Positions 24,550 through 35,007 of a stretch of DNA of 64,000 nucleotides are shown one piece after another (position 1 is the stretch's first letter; every line of letters begins with the position of its first letter). The notes under the pieces are model-generated. The model was not told the DNA's origin, searched no databases, and was given only the letters and a program-made list of their open reading frames with translations. Location of the stretch: NCBI GenBank assembly GCA_018873225.1, contig JAEILZ010000006.1, positions 2,666,001-2,730,000 on the forward strand, written 5' to 3'. This DNA comes from [Phialemoniopsis] sp. UDSM-2020. Lineage: Eukaryota > Ascomycota > Sordariomycetes > Thyridiales > Thyridiaceae. The position numbers and the translations under genes are program-made.

Positions 24550-24869
24550 CCCCTTGCTCTTGGCTAGCTCTAGACCATAAACCTTGTTGCATGGCCAAAA
24601 ATAACAATTCATGTATCTAGAGTGAAGCTGATGATTTTAATTGATTTCTCCTGCAAAGTACTGTTGTCCTCGCCATCTATATGCGGCGCGTTCGCCTCTG
24701 CGCATGAAGCCCCTCCCATATGCTTTATCTTGATCCAAGCAACCTCATGTTCAGTCGCGCAGATACGTTGCTTGATGCTCACAAGGCGGTATGGCTAAGA
24801 AATCGCTTCTATCAAGACAGTAGCCTTGCTGGTACATATAGGGGTACTCCGGATCATCGCGGATCTTTG

Positions 24870-24897
24870 TTCGGGCTGTTCGGGCTGTTCGGGCTCA
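24870..24897 (+). repeat. Three tandem GTTCGGGCT units
   Basis: Three consecutive copies of a 9-bp unit, TTCGGGCTG or its rotation, lie in the spacer downstream of the MmgE/PrpD gene. A frame through them would encode repeated Phe-Gly-Leu, but no gene is supported. It is probably a minisatellite formed by replication slippage. Confidence 0.6.
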
Positions 24898-25342
24898 TGT
24901 GCTCCTGTAGTCATTCTGTGAAGTATAGTAAGCAAATGTTTAGATCTCCTCTCCCGCACTCCTAGGCTCTCGTGATTCTACATGGGAAGTTATTTACTTA
25001 CTCTGATATATCAAGTGGTGGGTTCGAAGAGAACTGGACGTGGTTGCGGGTCAAAGCTGTGATCTTCGTGCGAGTATATTGATTTGCAAGCGCCAGAGCA
25101 GCTGACTGACAGAACAATCCGATATCAATAATCAAAAACGGTCTCAGTAATGGCTTGTTCGACCAAGAAATCGGTCTTTGGCTTGGGTTGTCTTCAAATT
25201 ATGTAGACGACTTCTTGGTCAGCCATGGCGGCAGACTGATCATCCGTTCGTTCTGCATTCTCCACTCTCGAACTCATCACACAGTACCAAATGGTTGGAT
25301 CTCTCTTGGATTTCGCGTCTTATATCAAGGATTCTAACAGGA

Positions 25343-26725
25343 CTAGAGCAGGGACATGAGACTGCCGATATCAGACTCGTCTCCCAGGGCATGAAGTGTA
25401 CTAAAGACCTTTTGTGCTTTGGATGTATCAAAAACCTTTCTTGTACAGTCCATGAACTTCGCCTCCTCCTCCCCGACTGTCAGAGGTTGCGTTGCCTCTC
25501 CCCGTCTAACAAACCTGGTATCTTCGTAAACCATACCCGAACTGAGCGTGATCCTGGTATAGCAAGGCATCTCCAAGAATGTCTTATCCGTATGTTCGCT
25601 TCCCTCCAATGTCGTCATGCGGACCTTGGGCATGAAGGCCTGGACCTCAGGCCTTCTCACGGCCTCATCCTCAAAGTCGGCAAGGCGTATTTGGCGATAG
25701 AGAACCGCCAGAGAGCAAGTGTATGGCATGCTGAACCGAGCCTGCATTCCGTTTGCCGGATCGGGATACCTGAGATTGGCAACGTTGAGGTGTGGAACGA
25801 TGGTTTCGATGCTCTGAACGGCGTCGGCCTTGATGTCGTACTTCGAGCAAAGATCGAGAACTGCACTCAGTGTGCGGTGGGTGCTTCCGCAGGTTGGGTA
25901 TGGTTTGTAGGTGATTCCCGGCTCAACAATGGCCAGAGGCTCTGTACGCTCAGGGAATGTGTATTCACTGCCGTCCTTATCCAGCTCGGAGTAAAGTTTT
26001 GACCAACCCCAGCGACCTGTCAAGACTTCGGGGCAACCTCGTATGCCCTCTTTGGCTAGGTAAACTGCGATGACAGCGTCTCTGGCAGCAGCACCGGGAT
26101 GTATGCATTTGACATCATGCCCGATCTGAATACGGCCGCCACTCGCCGAGCTGACGGCAATACTGATAGCTGAGACAGTCGCGTCGACGTCGAGTCCGAG
26201 TAGTCTCGCACACGCAACAGCTGATGTGATCACACCAACTGTTGCAGTGCCGTGCCAGCCGACATCGTGATGCTTAGGGGCAGCCCGTCCCATCGTAGCG
26301 GCGATCTCAACGCCAACGACATAGGCATCCAGGACATCATCACCAGACAGATGGTGTTCCTCAGCTACAGCAAGTATAGCAGGGACTATGGTGCAGGAAG
26401 GATGACCGGTAAGGGGCCGGAATGAGTCGTCGAAATCCAGAATATGGGCGGCGGCACCGTTGGCGTAGGCAGCTGCTGCAGCAGACACTCTTTCTGTGTG
26501 GCCGACGAGAGTGCATGGACCTTGGCCTTGGCCACCGCCTCCTAGTGCATGGGCGACCTTGGCGACCTGTCGAGGGACTGGCTCAGCTGCTCCTCCAATC
26601 ATGCAGCCCACAAGATCCCGGATGCCCCTTGCCGCCTCGTGCCGAACATCTGCGGCCAGGGTCCGATCCCGAGAAATGTGGACGGCCCACTGGGCCATCC
26701 GATAAGTCGGGTTATTGTCTGTCAT
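25343..26725 (-). CDS. MmgE/PrpD family protein (cis-aconitate decarboxylase / 2-methylcitrate dehydratase-like)
   Basis: Single exon, 460 residues; the ATG at 26725 is the first in the frame. Members of this family act on short tricarboxylic or related acids; examples are 2-methylcitrate dehydratase PrpD, cis-aconitate decarboxylase CadA/IRG1 and iminodisuccinate epimerase. Family marks include the His-Ile-Leu-Asp-Phe-Asp-Asp segment around residues 94-100, TGHPS at 106-110, VGWHGTATVG, the lysine-containing HDVKCIHPGAAARD and YPTCGSTH. Length matches CadA/IRG1 (about 480-490). No targeting peptide is evident, so it is probably cytosolic. It is divergent from a Dal5-like permease and lies next to a Zn2Cys6 regulator and an oxoprolinase. 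That argues for uptake and breakdown of an organic acid or N-containing acid more than for the propionate cycle, where PrpD usually sits with citrate synthase and lyase genes. The exact reaction is unknown. Confidence 0.9.
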   Translation of the reverse strand: MTDNNPTYRMAQWAVHISRDRTLAADVRHEAARGIRDLVGCMIGGAAEPVPRQVAKVAHALGGGGQGQGPCTLVGHTERVSAAAAAYANGAAAHILDFDDSFRPLTGHPSCTIVPAILAVAEEHHLSGDDVLDAYVVGVEIAATMGRAAPKHHDVGWHGTATVGVITSAVACARLLGLDVDATVSAISIAVSSASGGRIQIGHDVKCIHPGAAARDAVIAVYLAKEGIRGCPEVLTGRWGWSKLYSELDKDGSEYTFPERTEPLAIVEPGITYKPYPTCGSTHRTLSAVLDLCSKYDIKADAVQSIETIVPHLNVANLRYPDPANGMQARFSMPYTCSLAVLYRQIRLADFEDEAVRRPEVQAFMPKVRMTTLEGSEHTDKTFLEMPCYTRITLSSGMVYEDTRFVRRGEATQPLTVGEEEAKFMDCTRKVFDTSKAQKVFSTLHALGDESDIGSLMSLL

Positions 26726-27336
26726 CTCTCTGGTTCGGCTGTGCTTATCATGAAAAGAGATAGCCAAAGGTCTAGTCCTTTCGTTGTCTCGCAGGTATCA
26801 GATACCCATCTCATTGTGCCCCTGTTTATAGTCGAGGCCAAGACGGATGCCGTCCGATGTCAGTTCTCCGCCCTTTCTTGGCGCTACCAAGCCGGTTTGG
26901 CTTGTGGCCCTGGTGGCCTTAATCTAGCCTCTGTTCGCCTCCGAGGCGGCCGATGTCCGCCGCCGGTACCCACTTGGGCGAATAGGCCTTGCGGACATGA
27001 AGCGCCTCCGTTCTTTTCTTCCCGACTTCTCAGATATGTCGACTTCAAAATTGATACCAGACCAGTTTATGTGGTCCATATCGCTGATACATGGGTATCT
27101 TTCCCAAGTTATGGCCCACCCCTGTGCGATAAGCCAAGACAATCGTACATAATGATGAAGCTGGTTGGTTGAGCTTCCAGATATGCCACTCACCCAATTG
27201 TCATCGTTGCGGAGTCCCAAATTCCGGGGACCCCAGATCCTAGGAAGGATAAGAAGACTCGATCAGCCTCGCTTCCTCACAACCATTTCCAGCACAACTA
27301 CCCCGTCTTCCGAATCAACTCCAGAGCTGTCAGAAA
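26726..27336. promoter_or_regulatory. Divergent promoter of MmgE/PrpD and Dal5-like permease genes
   Basis: A 611-bp bidirectional promoter. GATA-type sites: TGATAA (as TTATCA at 26745-26750), AGATAG at 26758-26763 and CGATAA at 27127-27132. A perfect inverted repeat GGTATC-A-GATACC lies at 26794-26806. ATGTCCGC at 26953-26960 is exactly inverted as GCGGACAT at 26991-26998, and the first copy extends to ATGTCCGCC, the same 9-mer found in the oxoprolinase promoter. These fit shared control by a Zn2Cys6 factor and a nitrogen GATA factor. The binding proteins are inferred. Confidence 0.5.
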
Positions 27337-29607
27337 ATGCATGCTAAGGACATCACCACCGAACCCCAGCTTGGGGTTGAAGTTGACACTGAGTCTGGGC
27401 CCAAGCCGGGTGCTGATCATAAGGAGTACGACGCTGCTATAAAACAACTTGCCGATGCAGAGACAGATCGGCAAGCCCACCTTGGGTATGACTTGCAACG
27501 GACGGAGACCGAAATAGCAAATGAGAAGAAGCTCCTTCGCAAAATCGACTGGCGGGTCATGCCGGTGCTCATGTTCACATATGGCATGCAGGTAAGTCTG
27601 CAGATTTCGAACGAGTCCAAAGTGATAAGTTCTGAACCTTGCTATTGTACAGTACTCCGACAAAATTACTCTGTCATCTGGTGTCGCATTTGACCTACGT
27701 CAAAACACGCACCTTGTAGGCAACGACTTCGCCTGGCTTTCTACGGGTTTGTAAGTGGTGCATGACTCCACTACTCAAGGTGACCTGTGAGGCTGACCCA
27801 AGCAGCTACATCGCATACCTCATTGCAGAGTTCCCTTTCGGATGGGTCATGCAGAAGTTCCCGATGGAGAAGGTCATCTCGTATACTGTGCTCGGCTGGG
27901 GTATCTGCGTTTTTGGCCTTGCTGCCTGCAACAATTTCACCCAACGTTAGTATCATCCGGACACGACCCAAGTGGCTGGCCATTTACTAAACGAAATTAT
28001 TTCTAGTCATGGCTGTGCGGACTTTGCTCGGAATTCTCGAGGCGCCTATATCCCCTGGCTTCCTGATCATTGTAACGGCATGGTATAAGAGAGAGGAACA
28101 GGTATTGAGGTCGATGATGTTCTTGTGAGTACGATTTGTTGTGGTGTTGTTGGATGTGACTTCGAAGGTTCTAACAAGGGTTCGTGCCACCAGTTCCATG
28201 AACAGCTTCTTCAGCCTCTTCATCTTGATGGCCAACTACGGAATCGGGAAAGCCGCAATAGGAAGTAGTATCCCGTCGTGGAGAGCAATTCATCGTGAGT
28301 GCCCAACTCATCCTCGCACATTAACCCCGTCACAGACACTAACTTTGTTGTCTACGCTTAAGTCTTTCTCGGCGCCGTGTCTTTCCTGTGGGGTGTGATT
28401 CTATACTTCACACTATCTGTGCCAAGGTCGGCTCGTTGGTTAACTCCCGAGGTATGATCTCTGCACAGTTGCCTTCGCGTTCGTGTATATCTACGAACAC
28501 CGCTTTCTAACAGCATTTCGTAGGAAAAAACATTAGCACATGCTCGTTTGGTGGCAAACAAGGCCGGGGAGTCAACGTCTGGAGTCAAGTTCAAGTGGTA
28601 TCAGCTGTGGGAGTGTTTCCGTGACCCGCAAATTTACTTCATCGTCCTCACCACCATTCTGAAGTCCTCGGCATCTGGAGGTAAGTAATCACAATCACTG
28701 CTAATGGGCATTCAAGAGCTGACTTATTTACTTTCCAAGGATTCTCGACCTTCTCCACTATTATTCTACAGTCGTTCAAACTCAACACTGAGCAGACGAT
28801 TGTCTACCAGCTCCCCTGGTATGCGATTCAATTTGTGGTAAGTCAAGGTCTGCTCTCAGAATAATAACGAAGACTTTTCTAATCGCAGTTTCATAGAGCG
28901 TGTGTGTCGTCTCATATATCGTGAACAAGTACCCTCACAAGGTATATTTTAACCTCCAACAATCTCAGAAGACATAGCTAATTGCAGATGCAGAACTTGA
29001 ACCTACTTATTGCATTCACCTTGCTTCTTCCTTCGGTTGTCGGCATCTTCCTTGAAGCCCTGCTAGACAACGACCGTCGTTGGGGTCGTCTGGTACGTTC
29101 TGTTGATCTCTTCTGGTTCGCTTAGGGACAGCCCTGATGTTATTGATTCATAGGTTGGATTCTGGATTACAGGCTTTTACACCCCGGCCTCGTTCATTAT
29201 CTGGTCGACAACCGGACTAAATGTAGCCGGGCGTACCAAGAAGTCATGCGCACAGGCAATCATCTTCATGGCTTTCTGCTCTGGTTACTGCATCGGGCCA
29301 CAGATGTTTTACGACTCGTCTCGTCCGGAGTATAGGCCAGGTCTGTACTTCTGCTGCGCCTGCTTCTTCACGGCAGAGCTCCTGATTGCCATTTGGTACG
29401 TCTGGGTCCGGTGGGAGAACAGACGCCGCGACAAGGAGGCCGAGAGGCAAGGACTCAGCCCCGAGCAACGAAACATTGAGGGATGTCTCTTGGGCCTCCA
29501 AGACTTGACAGACAGAGAGGTGAGTCCACGATGAGTCTTACACGTAAGCATTTTGGTATTAACAAGCAATGCGCATATAGAACCCTCACTTCCGCTACCG
29601 ATACTAA
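27337..29607 (+). CDS. Dal5-like MFS permease (anion:cation symporter family)
   Basis: Twelve exons encode 532 residues: 27337-27591, 27653-27750, 27806-27945, 28007-28124, 28194-28294, 28363-28451, 28524-28680, 28740-28837, 28897-28941, 28988-29092, 29154-29519 and 29581-29607. Phases agree at every junction. Exon 12 encodes only the conserved tail NPHFRYRY and stop. The protein belongs to the allantoate/pantothenate/tartrate-type anion:cation symporters of the plasma membrane. The cytosolic N-terminus leads to RKIDWRVMPVLM before TM1, then YSDKITLS, an IAEFPFGW segment, AVRTLLGILEAPISPGF, and about 12 hydrophobic segments in all. The substrate cannot be read from sequence; its divergent partner is a MmgE/PrpD enzyme, so a carboxylate or ureide is plausible. 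Intron 8 has tandem acceptors 8 nt apart (28888 and 28896); only the second keeps the frame open. Confidence 0.93.
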
Positions 29608-30075
29608 GCTGGGAAGCAAGCTCTCAACCCCACAAGAGATACACTATGTATACTATTCCCTGCATCACATACATGAGTGTGAAACAAAGGGCAACTTTCC
29701 ACTTAGCATATATGAAGTGACTGAGGTTGCCTCTTGGAAATTGTTGATGAGCAGTCTGTCAGTGAACTAGAAATATAGGCAGGACAGTGCTCGCATAAGA
29801 CAGCCAAATACACATCTATTGCGAGCCATGCTGAACTGGTGTTCCAAAGTTGTTCCGTGTGGTGGTTTCGAGTGGTAATAGGTTCATCGTTATCAATATT
29901 CTTATCGGAGTTGACGACGTCATCAATTCCTGCACACTATCGACCTGTGGGCTGCCATATGTAACCCGCCATGGTCGTCATAGTTTACTTCACATTGATT
30001 GTAGATGACAATAAATCCTTTTGCAACCGCTCTCTGTAGTAAATCACGAATTGACTACCAAATCTTGTATTTACG
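29608..30075. other. Intergenic spacer
   Basis: I see no gene. It contains the permease 3' flank and the promoter of the small hydrophilic gene, both on the + strand. Confidence 0.6.
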
Positions 30076-30654
30076 ATGTCTTCTGCGGCCCAGCCCCGTC
30101 TTTCTGAAGCCTATACAACTGCTGGCAACCCGGCCGAGTCCAACCCGGTCGAGGAAGCCTCCGCCACCAAAGGTCAGCGTGGTGGACCAGTCGTGCAAAG
30201 GCTGGGACCTGATGACGGGCCTGCCGACAACGAGGCAAAACCCTCCTCGCTTGGACAAGGTGTCGTATCCCAACGCCGTGACGACGGTAGAGACGTTGTC
30301 GGAGGCGAGAAGCGCGGAGAAGTCAAGCAGAACGAAAATGTCGACGCCGAGCAGTTGGCAACCCTCTCAGAGGGTAAAGTTGCGGACGCGGTGCAGAGGA
30401 AGAGCGGGACACAGAGATATGGCGATCAGGAGGTGCACCATGACGATTATGCCGCCGACCTCGAGAGGTATGTATTCACTGCTGTCAACCTTTTTTTATT
30501 TCAACATCTTTGTTCTCAGTGCTAATTACCATCCTGGAGCAGAAAGAAAGCCGAACAGGCAGAGGCGAGAGAGGCCGTGAAGGAGGAACGAAGAGCTGGG
30601 CAGGGGTTTGACGATGGCATGGGATCTGGGAGGTCTGGAGTCCAAGTTGACTGA
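30076..30654 (+). CDS. Small hydrophilic, probably disordered conserved fungal protein
   Basis: Two exons, 30076-30467 and 30543-30654, give 167 residues; the 75-nt intron has GTATGT, GCTAAT and CAG. The protein is very hydrophilic, rich in Gly, Glu, Asp, Lys and Arg, with few aromatic or aliphatic residues, no signal peptide and no membrane segment. The C-terminal end is a charged helical block (LERKKAEQAEAREAVKEERR) followed by a glycine-rich tail. This resembles small stress- or LEA-like fungal proteins of unknown function. I do not recognise a named family. The join is supported because the second exon continues the Lys/Glu-rich helix in phase and ends in a stop. Confidence 0.7.
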
Positions 30655-32047
30655 AACAGTCCTGTTATTGTGTATACTCAAATCTCACTGTGAACTGATT
30701 TTTGATGTCGCTTCGATGTGACTTCAACGTCTACAAACGTAGTTGTGGATCGCACTGGGGTAAAAGACAGGGACAATTACTTCCTTACAAGAGTTGATCT
30801 CCGACCGTCGCAGTTCTTTGAAAGGAGTGTTAGCTAGGATAGCAATTTGTAACAGATGTGGAATATAAGATTGGAATCTGTATAGTTATGTATATGAGTG
30901 TGGATACTGGGTACTTTTGAAGCACGAAAGGCGAAGGGATCAAGTCTAAACCGCTCCTACCAACTCACCAAATTAACGCACGTAGATTTCCCCTATCATT
31001 GAAGACTCGTGTAGGCACCCGGGGATTTGAATTTGCGCAAATATGCCCTCATGATCCCTTGCCGAGGCTGGGCAGTGGGCTTTTTAAATCATCTCAAATT
31101 TGGCATAGTGGGACCGTCTCGGACGAATCCGTAGATTTGCAATCTTGCTTGCAGTGGGTAGGCCCGATACAACGTTGACAGAGTAACCAAGGTCAGTCTG
31201 CAGAAAAGATCGAATACCATCAAGCGGGCTAAGTAAAAGTTTAGCATAGTTATGAGCCAAACTTTGATCTGAATAATTGTCAAGATGGAAATGCTGCCCA
31301 AAGATCTGCAATGGTCCAGACCGTTGAGCGGCACATCTTGGGTAATGTCAAACCATCTTCAAAGCTTCAGCTCCAGGGGGGCAGCCGTTTAGCGCTGCGC
31401 TTAGTGTCATTTGGAGCTTCAATCCCCCGCACTTCAAATGCTTGGCTGAGCTTGGCCTCCAAAATTATGGGAAAGCTGAAAATGCATGCCTCGGCTCAAC
31501 AAAGTTTCATCCTGTTCAGAGAGACGTGGACATATAGTTTCTGACATGTGGTTCGTGTCCTTGAAGTTGAGTAGTAATTGGGATCAAGGATAGGAGAAGC
31601 ATCAAGGTCGTAATGAGGGAAGCGAATGTAGGTCTGTCGTTGGGCAGGCTCGGAGTAATGAACCACATCGTCTTCCCCCTGAACATATGAGAGCCTACTT
31701 GTCAAAGCACCTGAAGTATCAGACAGGGAGCGATTAGATTATGAAGACTTGCTCAAGCACAGGATGCCCATCACCGGAGATCTCTCAGCTCGTGGATACT
31801 GAAGGGATCCATGGATGTCACCGTAACCCACCATACCCACCTCAAGCTTTCTGTAGCTTGATTTACGCCCCTAAAAACCAGGGCTAGGTGCCCACTATTT
31901 CAACCACCACACCACTAGGAATGGCCGTAATTTTCCAGCTGTAGCAGGCATCACGAGGAGCTTGTCCCAGTAATCATTGCGTCATCCCGCCTTGCGCCCT
32001 TCTTCCTCGTTCCAGCTTCCCATGCGACACGCGCCAACATCCCGCTT
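30655..32047. other. Intergenic region
   Basis: 1.4 kb with no supportable gene. The frames near 31084-31334 (minus) and 31311-31544 (+) are short and featureless. The last few hundred bases, becoming C/T-rich after 31980, are probably the acyl-CoA synthetase promoter. Confidence 0.6.
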
Positions 32048-34445
32048 ATGTTCTGCCTATTTTCGAGGCCCTTATTCCTACAACCCAGAGCTTCTAGCAA
32101 CCTAAATACTTCCTACTCGAGAATCCTTTGGTGTACCATCTTTTTGGGTACCGTCCTAGTTGCTCTTTGGCTCCAGAACATCCAGCGCAAGCAGGTAGCC
32201 ACCATGTCGTTCCAGGAGCAGGGCCTGATGCCGCTGCACATGGTGCAGAGGCCGCCATTCACCGTCGAGGTATCCGAAGACCAGCCTGTCAAAGGCGAGA
32301 CTGTCCCGCGCCGCCATCCCAAAGCCCAGAATGGTCTCCTCAAATATCCCGCCGAGGGCGTCACTACCGTCTACAACCTCCTCAAGCGTAGCGCCGATGT
32401 CTACGGCAACGAGCCTGCTATGGGCAGCAGGAAATTAATCAAGACGCACAAGGAGATGAAGAAGGTCCCCAAGGTGGTTGACGGCGAGACCACCATGGTG
32501 GACAAGGAGTGGACATACTTTGAGCTGTCTAAGTACTCCTTTGCGACGTACTCGCAGTACTGGGAACTCCTCCAGAAGCTAGGCTCCGGGCTGCGCAAAC
32601 TCGGCCTCAGTAAACAGGACAGGCTTCACATCTTTGCGACAACGAGGTAGGCAGTGGCCCTGTGATAGCACCTTTCCCATACTTTCTTTGTAGCTAGAGC
32701 TGACATGATGGCTCGAAAGCGCACAATGGCTGGGTATGTCCCATGCATGCGTTACGCAGGGCATGACTATTGTAACCGCATACGACACCCTAGGAGAGGA
32801 AGGCGTTGAGCACTCCCTCCTCCAGTCCAAAGCTAAGGCTATGTTTACCGATCCCCATCTCCTCAAGACTGCCACCAACCCTCTGAAGAAATCGGATGTC
32901 AAATATGTCATATACAACGACCTAAGCAATCAGGGCGTATCCGACAAGCAGGTTCAAGATTTCAAAGATGCGCACACACACATCAAGGTGGTCAGCATTT
33001 CAGAGCTTGAACGCCTGGGTGAGGAGTCGCCAGTGGACGCAGTTCCCCCAAAGCCCGAAGATATCTTCTGCATCATGTACACCTCTGGGAGCACGGGCAA
33101 GCCGAAGGGTGTCCCGATATCACACGCCAGCTTCATCGCCTCGGTGGCGGGCCTCCACGCAGTCGTCGCCGAGACTGTGTCGCACCGTGACTATGTCCTA
33201 GCTTACCTCCCTCTAGCTCATATCTTTGAGCTTGCCCTCGAGCACATTGCGCTGTTTATTGGCGGCACATTGGGCTACGGGTCACCCCGGACCTTGGCAG
33301 ATACCTCGATGCGTAACTGCGCAGGAGACATGCGCGAGTTCCGGCCTACGATCATGGTCGGTGTCCCGCAGATCTGGGAGACGGTCAAGAAGGGAGTCGT
33401 TGGCAGGGTCGAGAAGTCTGGTGCCCTGATAAAATCGGTCTTCTGGGGTATATATCACCTAAAGTCTTTCCTGGTCGACTGGAATCTTCCAGGTCAGACC
33501 GCCTTTGACTTTGTCTTCAGCCAGGTTCGTACGATGACTGGCGGTCGACTGCGGTTCATCTTCAACGGCGCGAGCGGCATTGCGGATGGCACACTGCACT
33601 TTATGAGCATGGTCGTCGCGCCGATGATTCAGGGCTATGCTCTAACGGAGACATGTGCGAGCGGCGCGCTGGGAACACCGCTGCAGTGGACGGGCACCGC
33701 CATCGGCCCGGTTCCAGCGGCCGTCGAGGTCAAGCTTGTCTCGCTCCCGGAGCTTAACTACTCCACCGAGACCGAGCCTCCCCAGGGAGAGATTCTCATC
33801 CGCGGCAACGCCGTGCTGACCGAGTACTACGAAAACCCCGAGGAGACGGAGAAGGCGATCACACCGGACGGCTGGTTCAAGACGGGCGATATCGGCGAAT
33901 TCGACAAGAACGGCCACATCAAGGTGATTGACCGCGTCAAGAACCTCGTCAAGCTCCAGGGCGGCGAGTACATTGCGCTCGAGCGGCTCGAGGCCATATA
34001 CAAGAGCGCTAACGAGGTCTCCAACATCATGGTCTACGGCGACAGCTCCCACGCGCGGCCCATCGCCATCATCTGCCCCAACGAGAAGTCCCTCGCCGAG
34101 ACGGCGTCCAAGGTGGGCGTCGACGAGCATAGGATGCACGGCGACCCCAAGGTGAAGCAGGCAGTGCTTAAGGACCTGCTGGGCGTGGGCCGTAAGGCGG
34201 GCCTGAGCGGCATGGAGATGGTGACGGGCGTTATCCTGGTTGATGAGGAATGGACACCTACCAATGTGAGTCTTTCTTCCCCACTTCAATTTCCGGTGTC
34301 TATATCTCCTTCATCTATGACATGTTTCGAGAGTATGGCTGACATGATTTCCTAGGGCATGGTTACGGCGACTCAGAAGGTCAACCGCCGGGCGATCAGG
34401 GAGAAGTACAAGAAGGAAATCGAGGAGTGTTTTGGTTCGGATTGA
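32048..34445 (+). CDS. Long-chain fatty-acyl-CoA synthetase (Faa1/Faa4 type)
   Basis: Three exons: 32048-32646, 32720-34265 and 34356-34445. The protein is 744 residues from the first ATG, or 692 from ATG 32204, which has a better context (gccaccATG) and gives the usual Faa1/Faa4 length (about 700). The extra 52 residues contain one hydrophobic helix (WCTIFLGTVLVALWL), so an N-terminal membrane anchor or an untranslated leader are both possible. The enzyme activates long-chain fatty acids with ATP and CoA. Marks are the P-loop YTSGSTGKPKG near residue 268 (short form), the ACSL-type QGYALTE, and the signature GWFKTGDIGEF...DRVKNLVKLQGGEYIALE, whose Asp/Arg/Lys complete the AMP-binding site. 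A tiny last exon encodes TQKVNRRAIREKY with the C-terminal catalytic-domain lysine. No peroxisomal SKL-like ending (it ends GSD). Confidence 0.93.
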
Positions 34446-35007
34446 ACGAAGTCCATGGCGTAAATGATGGCTACGAAATCATGAATTCATTCTTACCGTT
34501 TAGTACTAGGAAAACATGATCAACTTCTTCCTCCCTTTTGTCGATCCGTTCATGTCTGGCTTAGCTAGCGGCTTGGGTTGGTCACGGAAGAGGCTGCTTC
34601 AGGAAAATGGCAAACAGAGTGGCTTCACACGGGAATAATAAGGAACATTCTTCCTTCACTCGATTCAGTCGCTTTGTCATTAAATTTGGATTCTCGTGAT
34701 GCTCGCTCCATGGGTACGTTTCTGGCATGTGCTCTTTGGATGTAAAGACCTGATCCCCCCTGTTTCCAAGCTCCCGCCAAGTTGATAGAGATAGAAAAAA
34801 AGTCGTTGATGATGGTGGTGAAGACGTAATATTCACAAAAAAGGTAGAACATGGCGAAATTTCGGTTGTGAAGTTGTCGGGAGATGCCGTAACTTGGGTT
34901 CAAGTCCGGGGATACCTGATTCTGTATGCCAGCCACCACTCACGAGAAGAAGCAAGAAAAGTATGCCCTCCTCGGCATTCGTCTATCTCCGGCTCTTTGC
35001 CTCCACC
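34446..35007. other. Convergent 3' intergenic region
   Basis: A 562-bp spacer between the 3' ends of the acyl-CoA synthetase (+) and the deubiquitinase (-). I see no gene. Confidence 0.6.

Larger units (their letters stand above)
24388..25342. promoter_or_regulatory. Promoter region of Zn2Cys6 gene
   Basis: No gene is visible in this 955-bp spacer. It holds the upstream region of the regulator gene and the 3' flank of the MmgE/PrpD gene. A perfect dyad lies at 24532-24549 and a 9-bp tandem repeat near 24870 (both listed separately). Confidence 0.5.

Noticed and set aside
26726..26767. Upstream extension of the MmgE/PrpD frame to 26767
   Set aside because: The frame begins with TTG there. 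The first ATG is at 26725, where the family-like sequence starts.
34840..34920. tRNA-like GGGTTCAAGTCC segment
   Set aside because: It resembles a T-arm, but no matching acceptor stem or D-arm is found at the right distance.
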